Assembly: GCA_964036155.1 (NCBI GenBank)
Contig: OZ038423.1
Span: 22,955,249 to 23,019,248, forward strand
DNA length: 64,000 nucleotides
Direction: 5' to 3'
Source of the DNA: Diploscapter coronatus
Lineage: Eukaryota; Nematoda; Chromadorea; Rhabditida; Rhabditidae
Shown here: positions 47,149-59,000 of the stretch, one piece after another
Layout of the letters: the number at the start of each line of letters is the position of its first letter
Position numbering within the stretch: the stretch's first letter is position 1
The notes under the pieces: generated by a model
The model's input: only the letters and a program-made list of their open reading frames with translations
What the model was told of the DNA's origin: nothing
Databases searched by the model: none
Program-made: the position numbers and the translations under genes

Positions 47149-50006
47149 ATGATTCTGGACGGGCTACCCTTGGAGGTGGTGAAGGAGGTGCTGTTGGACT
47201 TGCCCACGGTCGATATCATCCAGACTGTCAAGTGCACTCGCCGACTCTACCACTTCGCCAAGGTCGACAGGGCTCTCAGCCGTCGACTGCAGAACCGCGT
47301 TTTCAATTTTCACCTGCGCCTCGACAATAATCTCTGTACATGTGGAAAGCCGGTAAGAAATTTCAATTTCAAATTCAGGATTGTAACAAATTTGGGTTTA
47401 TGAAGAATTTTTTGCTATATTTAAGAGATAAATTATGGTTTATCTGCACATTTTTTCGAACTCGAAACATTAAAAACGTTATTTTCTGAGCGGATTGCTG
47501 CAATTGCACACTAATTCTTCAGTTTTTTCGCTGCATAAAAAATGATATGTCTAACATAGTGTATTTACGATTTTTAAATATTTGAATGATTTTTCAATTG
47601 CGAAGTTTATACTCATTCATTTGCAGATGCTGCCTGTCTATTTGGGTACGGAGTTTCGTCACGCAAATGATGCAGCTCAATGGAACAGCAGTTTCTTCTT
47701 CCGGTTTGAAGGCGAATGCAAATGTTTCGAACTCTGTGATCCGATGGAAGAAATTGAGCTCGGTCTTCTAGATCAGCCGTCATTTCTCTATGAAAGCCAT
47801 CTTCTGAGGGGCTTCGAAAATGGAAGTAAGTTTTCATGATTATCTTCAGCAATGAGGTTACCTTTAGGAGAACCAACTCTCCTTTATTGTTCTAATCTTT
47901 TTTCTACTTTATGAAAAATGATTCTTAACTGAAAAGGATCTTTAAAGCAACAAATTTTGTCAAAATAATGAAAATTTGCCAGTTATGACTTATGAAATCG
48001 CTTTCCTTCGAATTTTATTATCTAGTTCAGCCAGCTTCGTCATCAAAAATGACTCGCTGGATGAGGCCATCATCAACTGCAGCAAGCTTTTCAACATTCT
48101 CATGAAGTTCTGCGTTGTCCGCAAGCTCAAACTGGTTAGTTCATTTATTCACCTAATTTTCATAGCCTGAATAAGAACTTGGAGCATAATTTTCAGTATT
48201 TCTTGATACAAAAAATATTTCATCATAGTGAAAATTCATGTGTAAACAGTTTTCGATAAAAGGGATTAATTGAGAAGTAAGGCAGAAGAAATAGGCCTAT
48301 TTTCACTCACATCTTTCAATAATAACAAATTTCTGAAAAATCGATAGTCATCTCATTCTTAAAATTGACTATTTGTGCGATAATTCTCTATCATTTTTAC
48401 AAGATGCTGAAAATCATGTTTCATGCATGAATTTCAGAGTATCAACAGTAACAATGACGATAATTGCCTGTGGGACAAGATGAATGCGTTCTTTAACGCC
48501 AATCCTCCAGACTTGCGCATTCAGTTCCACGTTTCCGCCGATTCGAGGATCAATCTGGACATTTTCTTGACAGGCAGAATCTTCTCGAATGGTAAATCTC
48601 TAGATTAAAAAAAAAAAAATTCCTCTTGACCTTCTAGAACTTGCTGAAAAATTTCGTAGTCAAAATTTTAATACCGAAGAAATTTGAAATAGAAAAATTA
48701 GTTTTTACTGACATTATTATTTTTAAAAAATGCGCTTTTATTATGTAGCTTTCTCCAATTTAGTGAAATTCATTGAATTCAGGGTTCGCTGGAATCGAGA
48801 TCTACAATGGCTCCGAGCCGACTCTCACGAACGCTTATCACGAGGTGCTTAGAAGGGTTAGTCAATTTATTCTACTCTTTCCTCATTTTTCATAGAAAAT
48901 TCACTTTCTGAATTTATTTTTAGTCATAAAAAATAAAATTTCCTTATTTCAGACTCCCAACGTCTTATTTCTCGGAATGAATCTCCCGTACACCTATGAG
49001 GATCTGTTCGGGTTCTTCAAGGACACTAAAACACTGAGCCTCTGGTCTGCAGCCCGCATAACTGAAAAGCAAATCTGCCAGCTCGTTCAGGTGGGAAATG
49101 ATTTTTTTAATAAAGGGATTGATAAAATTCGGTTATTCATCCCAAACCAGACTAAAATAAACTAGGGGGTAGGTCACAGGAGGTTTCTGACGATCGACTT
49201 CCCTAGGTCTGTTTGAAACTTATCATTTCAAAAATTCGATTCAATTGTCAATTTTTTCCTTCCAGCATTTCTACGAAGTCAAGCAGGATGAAGAACGCAT
49301 GTTTGAAATCGGAATTGACGAGAGCTTGCTGGTCAAAGACTTCCTGGCGCTCATTCCGGAGGAGGCCTACAAGCTGCATTTGAAGGTATTTTCACGCGAA
49401 TTTTGAAACAACTTTGAGGGGTCGTTATATTCGTCATCCGATCTTTTTCTTATTCTCTCTAATTCTAATTGCCAGGACAAGTACATCAAATCAGATTGCG
49501 CTTCCAATCAAGCAATTAAAATAAGTTTTAAAAAAAAAAACCGCTGATCTTGTAGTTTTATGGTTGATTTTGCAAATCGACTTACCGTAAAGTCTAAAAT
49601 AGAAGTCCACGGACTTCTTTTCGATCTCCAAATTTTGTAAAAATTCCAATTTTCAAACCGCCATAACTCCTCATTTAATAATCGTAATCACTTCAAATTA
49701 TGACTAAATCCACTCTACACATCCTAAAGAACATTACAAAAAACTTTCTAAGATGACTTTAACTGAGTAATAGATAGTTCTGGCATTGTTGGGAGTGAAC
49801 TTCTAATTTAGGGGGACTTCTATTTTAGACTTTACGGTAATTGCTCTTTCCAGAGAAGTGGAATTGTGGGTCCTGAACCGAAAAGGATGATTTGGGCTGA
49901 GATGACGGACAGGTTCGGTGGAAAATGGGCCCTGACGAACACCGTGTACCGTTGCTGGGGAGCGAGTGAAAGCCTCTTGCGCATCTGCAGTATGAGGATG
50001 CTTTGA
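47149..50006 (+). CDS. F-box-like protein of a nematode-type family
   Basis: Eight exons give 381 aa in phase: 47149-47352, 47627-47825, 48031-48134, 48438-48591, 48783-48856, 48953-49090, 49266-49385, 49854-50006. The N-terminus MILDGLPLEVVKEVLLDLPT followed by Cys-Thr-Arg-Arg-Leu-Tyr has the spacing of an F-box (LPxE..xxILxxLP..D...xxCxxxY), which would recruit SKP1 in an SCF ubiquitin ligase. The remainder (~300 aa) shows no domain I can name. It contains repeated segments of roughly Leu/Phe-rich alternation and several paired Cys (CTCGKP, CKCFELC), and may be the divergent substrate-binding region typical of expanded nematode F-box families. Intron 7 carries a MITE that ends 13 bp before the acceptor. 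The function of the C-terminal part is unknown. Confidence 0.85.
49582..49840. mobile_element. 259-bp MITE with perfect 27-bp terminal inverted repeats
   Basis: Bases 49582-49608 (starting TTACCGTAAAGTCTAAAATA) and 49814-49840 are perfect inverted copies over 27 bp. If the true ends are CCGTAAAG...CTTTACGG, the element is flanked by TA on each side, as expected for Tc1/mariner-type target duplication. The interior is AT-rich with no transposase. It lies entirely in intron 7 of the F-box gene. Confidence 0.85.
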
Positions 50007-51483
50007 CCGAGAACAAGACGATCGGACTTTATAACCAATCTGATTCTGACTAATTGTTAAATAATTTTGGCAACAATATTTTCTATTTCATTTTGTTGAA
50101 AGAGGCGCGGTTTTTACTTGATTATTGTTGATAGAATCTCACCATTTCCATTTATTGATTTATCGATTTGTAATCTTTTGTGAAAGTGGGTTCCAATTAT
50201 ACAATCGCTTGAATCTCTTAACACGTGTTGTGTGATTTTTGATAATCGTTAATTATTAAAGTTGACTTGGCTTTATTCATTTCTTTTTTGTCTGTTGCAA
50301 TTTTGAGTTCGTTTTCAAACGAGTTGCTCTATTTTGTTGATTTTTCATTTCAAAATTTGTTGACCTTTAAAGTCCGTATCAGCCTCATCAAAGGCATCTT
50401 CTAAATTTGCATCCAATCAGCCAGCAACAATGCTGTTTTCCAGCCACCAACAGAGGAGGTAAGATTTGAAGAAAAAACATTTTATTCTTTTCGAGAAAAT
50501 TAACGCTTTTTACCCTTGTAACACTGGTAGGTTTTGTCAATTTCGAATGAAGTCTCGAAAGTGTTCTATAATTGAAAGAAACTTTCTCGAAAATCGAGAA
50601 AAATTTTCCTGGAAGAGTAAGAATTCCTTTAGAAAGATTTTCTTATTCCAGACCGATCGTGTTCAATTTATCTCTAACCGTATTCTTTTCTAGCTCGAGT
50701 TTTCTGAAAATAGTTCTAGAAAGAATTTGGCTTGGATATTTCGCACCTCCATCAAACTATCTAACGCTGAAAATCGCATATTCCCGATCCGCTAATCACA
50801 CATCGTTAGATCTGAGAATGCACACACAAACAGACAAACTCAACCAAAATACTAATAGTTTAGATTTAGATTTGGATATAATAGATGGAAGAGTGAAAAA
50901 TAGTATCTTGTACTTTTCTTTTCCAATGCTTTTTCATTTTTTTGCGTCTTAAATTTCTTTCTAGTTTGCCAAATAAACCTAATTTTATTTTCGTATATGC
51001 AGACTTTAGGGAACACTTTCGTAGAATTTTCTACTAGCAAAACTAAACAAAACGATAATTTTGTAGTTTATTATTGAGTCATGGATGGTAACTCATTTCT
51101 GCATACGGCTGCCCTTGCGCTTTTCACTGTCCAGCGACGAAACAGTGAGTGAAATCAAGAGAAAGAAAATTTGTACTTTTTCCAATTTTCTAATAAAAAC
51201 AGGTATTTTTTTAAAACGTTTTTATTTTTCTTCTCAAACAAAACATCATCTAAAAAACAATTAAAACAATCAACTCGGGGTTGGGGGTCCGCCGACTCGA
51301 GCCGAGCTTAGCGAGATGCGCTTATATTATAAATTTAAGAAAGAGCTAAAACATAACCAGACAACTCTTTGTAGTTTAAAAATTATAACAAAAAATCATA
51401 AAAAATAGAAAACAAATAGGAGGATGTTGGTGACTCGACTGATTTTTACTAAAAATTAATCACGAGGACAAAAATAATACCCC

Positions 51484-51653
51484 AAAAGTTCCTTTTTCTA
51501 AAATTTATGCTCCTTAAAAATGCGCACTTTCACCAAAAATCGCTACTTTTCTGAGCATTTCTTAAAGGATGATGCACCCAAAATCGAAATGCGTTGAGAA
51601 GGTAGCGAAATTTGACGAAATGTGCATTTTAGGGGTATAAAATCGGAAAAGTT
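51484..51653. mobile_element. Foldback element with ~70-bp arms
   Basis: The left arm 51484-51560 and the right arm 51587-51653 pair inverted with scattered mismatches (for example GCTACTTTTCTGAGCATTT against an inverted GCTACCTTCTCAACGCATTT). Only ~26 bp separate the arms, so transcripts in either direction would fold into one long hairpin. No coding capacity is seen. Confidence 0.6.
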
Positions 51654-52121
51654 AATTTTAGGCGTATTTTACAATAAAAACGAGAAAAACGACTTGATGA
51701 GAAAACGAACCACATATCATTTCGAGGGGTGCTTATAGAATTAGATATCAACAAGAAAAATGGCGCTGCCATCGCTTTAGAAACAGAAACACTTAAAAAT
51801 CGAAAATTAAGAGAACTTCCTTAAAAATTTATACTTTTACACACGCTTAGTAGTTAGGATAAAATTTGGATCAGGCTTGAAAAGATTAGCTAGGACCTAG
51901 CCTGTATGCTAACTTTTAGCCCGATTAGCCCCAACTTTTAGTCTAACCTTTTTAAATTACATTAGGTAGAAAATACGCTACTGCGCTGCACTTTCTGCTA
52001 GTTGATTCGCAATAATTTAAGAAAATGCACACCTTATAAATACAGGTCTGGAAAAATAATGACATAGTGAATTTACCTCCAAAAACTATACTGTAAACTC
52101 ATTAGATCATCAAAATTCAAC

Positions 52122-52231
52122 GAAAATATGCGCCGCATAAAAGCTTCGCAAATCAACTATTTTGCATGAACGGGTAGAGCCATGCCGCAGGTTTGCAAAA
52201 ATGACCAGTTTTGCAAAGTGCGGCGCGTTTT
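52122..52231. repeat. Short foldback repeat, ~40-bp arms
   Basis: AAAATATGCGCCGCA at the left is mirrored by a GTGCGGCGCGTTTT at the right, and inner TTTTGCA/TGCAAAA blocks pair as well. It is in the probable ncl-1 3' region. Confidence 0.5.
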
Positions 52232-53052
52232 CCCCGATTCACAATATGCCTGTTGCGCTCTGCACACTTTACACAGTAAAAATCATTAAGTTAAAAATTC
52301 AAAAATCAAGAAAACAATAGTCTTCACACTTAGATGAAAAGCTGAAAGATAGCAAAATCAAAGAAAAGAGATTAAAGAAACATAAATTATCTGCATAGGT
52401 ACTATTCACAAGAACTAGCTTACTTGCATGAAACATTGTAAATGAAAATGAAGAAAAAGTGGATAAATGAAAGAATTAGAAAATTTCACACACACACACA
52501 GAAACAAGAAAGCGAATGATACATTAGGAAATCTTTTTACACAAACAATGATAAGATAGGAAAACGTCGGATGGAAACATCGGGAAAAGAGGTCGACATC
52601 TTTGGAAGTGATCTTTTTTCTTGAAAATAATTAAATTTCGATCTCTTTTCCAGATCCGGAAAATAAAAAAGATGCTTTATTTCGTACGCGGTGCTCAATG
52701 ATAATGCATTTTCAGCGATGCGTTCGTCCGTACTGATTAAAAATATTGGAGGCCGCACTCGAGGACAAGTTCGAATAACACAGGAAAAATGGGGGTCGAG
52801 GGTGAAATCATGAAAAATCGATAGTTCGATTCAAATGAAATGCCACGTTTTATGCGTAAAATGAACAAAAAGTCTATTACACTCATACACGTTATCTCAC
52901 AACGCTCCATTCCAAAAGAATAGAAAGCTTTTGCAAGAAAAATTGCATTTGTGTAGTGGATTTTCGTTCAAAATTGCGCGTGGAAAGTGGATTATTCAAA
53001 TTTTCATCAAATTATTGGTTTTCCGTGACAAAAGATGGTTGTTTGTGAGCAT

Positions 53053-56000
53053 CTATCCGATGATCGAGTTGTTCGGAGTGCCATTGGAAGAGACTGCGGA
53101 TGCGGCCTGAGAGGCAAATCTGTAGAGGTAGAGACGATAGTCCTTGGAGGCTAGAACCACGGAGTAATCATCCACCAGCGCCACGTCGAAGCACTGCGCG
53201 TGCTTCACCTTCGACTCCAACGCCCCGATCATCGTGCCGTCCTGCAAAATCAATAAATATCGTTTTTTGAAGATTTATTTAAAGTTCGAAAGCGTATTTC
53301 AAACGAATTTATTCAATTTTCAAAATTTCTGTACCTGCGCGAAAACGGTGAGGTTGAAGTTGTTGTGGTTGTCAGCAACGACGACGTCGCCCTGCGAGTT
53401 GATGCCCACGCCAATCGGGTAGTTGGTCACACCCTCGCCTCCGATCTGACGCACGAATTGGCCTTCGTACGAGAACACCTGTATATTCCAGAATTACAAT
53501 TACTCTTGAGATTAGATAATAATTTTTTGGTTTATGTAAGTTTCAAGAAAATCATTTGGAGAGCGATTTCCCATAAAGTGATAGTGATAACTACCAGGTT
53601 TGCAACAAAAAGATGATTTACAAAATCGATCAATTTTAAACGTTCCTACCTTGATGCAGTGAGCTCTGTTGTCGGAGATGAGGATCTCGTTCTTGTCGCC
53701 GTTGGAGCAGACGCCGTTGGGGAACTCGAGATAGCGCGAGCACGAGAACTTCTGCAGGATGTTTCCGAACATGTCGAAGATGATCACGCGCATCACCTGC
53801 AACATTTAATTAAAATTTTTGTTATCTTCTGGTTTTTTTTAATTATTTTCTTGAACCTTGTATTATAAGTTTCAAAAATGTTCAAAGATAAAGAATTTCA
53901 TGTCTTAAAATTTCCACCTCTCAAAATGTGTTTTGTCTAAGAAATGCAAGACGAATAATGTTTGATTTTTCTTTTCTTTTCTGCTCTGTTCGTGAGTGAC
54001 AGAATTATACATCAATCTATTCTCTTTCATAAGGATCGAGGATCAAATTTCGTCTCCATCTGCCCGAATAATTAACGACCAGACCCTCTTCGATTCTCTA
54101 TCAATTTTGCATAGATTATGCTAATTGCCTAATTTCCTCGGAAAATTCATAAATTTGGCACTTTAATTTTCATCTCTAATCCTGTGACAAGGAATGGAAT
54201 CAGAAAACTGACCGATATAAGTTTTACCATTTTAAGTAATTAAAAAAAAAAGTTTAATCATTTCTTCTTTTTATTCGACTTTCCTTTCTGATCATCTTTT
54301 GTTTCTAGTCTGCCTGAAGATCAATAATCTCTAGCTAAATAAACAAAGCGCAAAGAGAAATCTGCATATGCGCATTTGTGCATTTATGTCACCAACCAAA
54401 ACGGTCAAATGTTGTTGGAAGAATATCAATAAGGAGAGCATTGAATTTCTTCTATTTGTTCGAGTCCAAACATGGCAGACCCTTTCAAAACGCGTGATGT
54501 GAAATAGCATTAGAAGTGGAGAGAGTGATAGAATCGAGAAAACCGACGAGAGACGCAGAGTGGGCTCTTTCGACTTATAGAAAGCGTGTAAAATTTCGCT
54601 TCCCGAGGGGATCACCCGCAGAGAAAATAGGGCGAGAAGAAAGAAGTTAGAGAAAAGGAAAATTTCGAGGAAAAGAAAGACCAAGAGAAATAGTGTGAGT
54701 TTTAGAGAGAGCTTCCTAAATAATAGCCCAAATCGAGTGGGAGTCCATTTAACCAAACAGGGTCAGGGTTTGTACAGGTGTGAAAAGCGGTTGCGCACAT
54801 TGAGTCGATAACGAGATTATAATTTGGGATAATCGGTCTATTTTAGCAAACTCTCTAGGAAAAATTAACTAGGTTTCAAGAAAATTACATACAAGCTTTG
54901 AATATTTGAACTGCACTTCAATTCTTTTTCGATATTCGTTCGTTAGAAGAAAATCAATGATGAAACTTATGCCAGTCGATTTTAGTTTCCTATCCTTTAT
55001 CACTAAATAATAACAAAATGCTAAGCTATTCTATCGAGTTTCCCTTCCCTATTCTTCATTATAATATTTTTTAAAAATACCCACCTTGCACTCAACGACA
55101 ATGATGCGACCCTTGCTGTCGACACAAACTCCTCTCGGATGCTGGAGAATGTTGGCGCCGAATTTGCGCAGGAATTGCCCGTACTGATTGAACACCTGAA
55201 ATCAAATGATAGTTCAAAAATCTACGAATTTTCGATAAAATTACTTTGAGGAAAGTTCAAAATTAAAATGAAAAATGTGTCTATTTCAAATTATCCGAAA
55301 GTTAGACTCGGACCATCTTTAAAATTATTATTTTTACCTGGATCTGATGGGTCGGGGAACGCTCCGTCACCACGAAGTCACCCGTCATCTTGTTCACAGC
55401 GACTCTGGAAATTCAATAATCAATGAAAATTGAATGTTTGTTAGGAAAATTAGTAGTGAAAATGCAGTACCGCAGTACATATCGATGATCGAATTTCAGA
55501 ACTTGATTCTGATAAAATTTGAAACATTTGTTGCAAGTTTACAAAAATCGCGAATTTTAAAAGCTGACAGCATCTTTCAACTTACCTATTCGGATACAGC
55601 AACTGTCCGTCGCGCTTGCCACACTCGCCGAACTGGAACTTGAAGCGGCCCTCCTTGTCGAACACCTGAAACATTTCGAAATAGAACAATTGGAAGTCAG
55701 TTTTAGAATAATTTCGCTATTTTTCAACAGCACAAAGAAAACCGAATTACTTACCAAAAATTCTATCAAATTTTATTATTCTTAAGAATCGTTCCGAATT
55801 TTAGGAAATTTGAGACTTAGATTAAATATACCTGGATCCTGTGATTATTGGTGTCCGCAACGATTATGTCCCCTTGCGCGTTGACAGCCACCCCACTTGG
55901 CTCGGTGAACTGTCCCTCGATGACGCCGAACTCGCCGAACTTGCAGTGGTAGATCATCTTCTGGCGCTTGATTTGCGACCGACTGAAAATAGCGATTTTT

Positions 56001-59000
56001 TGGGTTTACTGATTTTTTTAACTTTGCTACAAACTCATTCGAACAGTACCGTATGAACGTTTTATGAGAATAGTAAATTTTTTATATCATTTATAATACG
56101 AAAAATCATTTAATGATTTTCATCGAACTATGAAATGTGTTTTTGAAATATCTTTTAAAATTTGGTCAATGTGTGGGGGTAAAACTATTCGAAATTTTCA
56201 CCAGTAACCCCCTTCTATTCCCCGAAACGTCAATTTCTGAATCGATCCCTCTAGGGACTAAAATGTTGTCTATTCAATAATTGGCTTCGCGCGAGGGTCA
56301 TGTTTATAAATTCTCTCCTCTATTTTGCACCTCTCCTCTAAATACACACTCCCCCCTTTCTTCGAATATACGATAAAGCACATATTTACATTCGAATGAA
56401 CACCGGGGGCGACAATGCAAAGAATCGTAACAACAGTGAACAAAGAACAAAGAGCAATTGGTTGGAGGGAGTTTGAATATGTCAGACGGTTTTTTAGTCT
56501 CCATACCTTATCCTACGATAAAATGTTTTGGATTCTCATTTTTTGAAACATCGAAAATTAATAGAATAAGATTTGAAAATACCGAAAATTATATCCAATC
56601 CATTTTCCCGCATATCTTTCATCACATGCTGCAACATTCCCAAATCCAAATTCTCTCTTCCTTCTAATTATCCCAACACATCTATTATTTTGTGTACCGG
56701 AGCATGAACGTGTTTTCCCCTCCTGTACTATTTTCTTTTCTCACCTACTCAAATTTTGCCCATTCTTTTGGGGGCCCTTATATTTCACAAAGAAACGAGG
56801 GTCACAAAGCCTATTCTTCGATTTTTCTTTCCTTCTCTTTATTTCTCATAATCTTCTATTTTCTCTTTATTCCTCTTGAAAACCATTGTTCTTTATCCAC
56901 GGATATGTTATCCAATACCACAAAAGTAATGAGCCGACCGTACTCTGGGTAAATCGGCACGAAAAATTCAAGAATCCATTTGGTTCCATTTTCCCAACCC
57001 CGCTTTAAAGTGCCTTTGTAGATCTCTCGTTTCTTTTAGCTCTCTTAATTTTTATAAACTATTTCGCTCCAAGGTTATGAGTGCATTTTACACACCGTCG
57101 AGGATTGCGCTATTTTTCCAATGACGAAAAAATCACGCCTGAAACAAAGAGCAAATCAAAATTCGATATTTCAAACGACTTTCCTCTCCTATCTTTCATC
57201 ACTAGACTAGAAAATTCGACTTTTCGATATGCCAGCCGATTTTGACCTTCTATCTTTTATCATGCGAGTAAAGATATCCGTTTGAAATTTGAGAACGTGA
57301 GAAAAAATCACTTGCTCTCGAGACAACTGTCAGATCTGGTTAGAGGGATGATCCTTATCTTTTTCTTTTCCCTTCTCATTTCTCCTCTATATTTCAAAGA
57401 AAAAGGCTAGTAAACAAGTCAAACGATAAAAAAAAAGAATTTGAGCCAAAACTCCGAAGAAAACGCAATCTTTGCATGGAGGTACCGATTTATCAAGTTG
57501 TAACATTCTACAAGCCGATCTTTCATCGCGTAGACAAACAATTTTTATCAAAAAAAAAAACCTCGTGACCCTATCTTTATCAAAGTAATTCTAGTTTCTG
57601 CAAAAATCCAGATAAAAGTAGAAGAATGACAAGTTTCAAGGGATTCTTTTCGCCAGAATTTTAAACAGAATCAGCCATTTCATCGACTATTAATCCACTT
57701 TCCAAAAGTTCGAAATTGCCCTACCTCGGTGGGAAGATGCTGATGGCCTTGTCCTCCTCGTTGACGTTGCCGGCATCGAGCAGACCCAGGGAAGGCTCCA
57801 CGCCCAGCGCCCATTTGTCGTATTGATTGTAGCCCTAAAATTTTATACATTTTTTCAAACCAAGGGAAAATCGAGGTTCCCCAAAATAGCATAGAAATTC
57901 CGAAAATAGAAAGCAAAAAATTTCGAGAAATGGGAAAATTCTAGTGAAAAAAACTACATTTTTCCAAATGCCGAAAAATATGAGGTTAGATAGCACTTCC
58001 CAAAAATGGCTATATCGATTTTAGAAAAGAAAAATTTATCCGTAAAAAATCGGAAACCTACATCGTTGCCGAATGGTCCGAGACTCTGCGAAGAGCCGCC
58101 GAATTCGTTCTTGGAACGGATGAGATTCGAATCGGCAAAGAGCGATGGAGGCATCGGCATAGAATGTGCCTGGGGCGGGGAGCGACCCAGCTGAAAATTA
58201 GGAAATTGATTAAAACTCGTTTTCTTTAGAAAAGAAGTTATTCGAGTAAACTATTTACTAGTATCCTCCCGCGGTGGGATCATTAGTAAGAACGAGTTTT
58301 GGTAAATTCCTATCAATTCATGAAACGTACTCTTCAAAATTGCATCATTTTTTGTTTATTTGATTCTTTCAATGAAAAGTAGAATTTTAATTTTTATTTA
58401 AAAAAAACAAAAATGCTACGAACCTGCTGCCGACTGGGTGGTCTGCCGATGGGCGTCGGGGGCATGCCGGTCTGTGCCGAGGGAAGGATCGCGGCCCACT
58501 CCGCACCGCCTCTCACCTGGAATATTATAATTGTTTTTTGATAAATCCTAAATTCCCTGATTTCAACATCTATCTCTACTTCTCCAAGTAGATTTTACCA
58601 CGAATCTCGACTTAATTTTGGTAAAAATTATTCGTAGAAAATTTCTTCCTAAAAAAGAGAAAGGAAAACCAACGAGAAAGAGGCAATGAGAGGAAAGCTT
58701 ACACAGCCGAAAAATTCATGGGTACAGTACTTTTCTTCAAAATTGAGAGAAAAGTACTCGATTAGGCTTTTTTCTTCTTTACCTGTCCGATCAACTGAGT
58801 CATGTACTGCCTGGCCATCTGAGTGTTCATCGCGGGGAACTCGACTTCGCACGACGAGGTCAACGCATTCGACACGTCCGGATTGAACGTCAGGAAGATT
58901 TGCAGTCTGAAAAAAGAATTTTGTAGGTTTCAAACAAATCCCATATTATTTACTCTCTAAAAGATGTGATTCTCCTACTTTTTCGATGTTCAAAAAAAGA

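Larger units (their letters stand above)
50007..53052. other. Convergent intergenic/3' UTR region with foldback elements
   Basis: 3 kb between the F-box gene stop (plus) and the ncl-1 stop (minus), likely including a long ncl-1 3' UTR at its right. Two foldbacks lie at 51484-51653 and 52122-52231. A GC-rich pocket (51275-51320) and a CA microsatellite (~52489-52500) stand out. A 126-codon open frame near 50572-50952, possibly joined to a small ATG exon at 50430-50459, is weak and I do not call it a gene. Confidence 0.45.

Noticed and set aside
50430..50952. Possible small gene: short ATG exon (50430-50459) spliced to a 126-codon open frame
   Set aside because: The translated sequence is low in complexity with an odd Leu-Asp repeat and no recognised family. 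Donor and acceptor exist but nothing else supports it.
54331..54756. 141-codon open frame within an ncl-1 intron
   Set aside because: Composition is Leu/Phe/Ser-biased as expected for AT-rich intron sequence; no domain or splice context.
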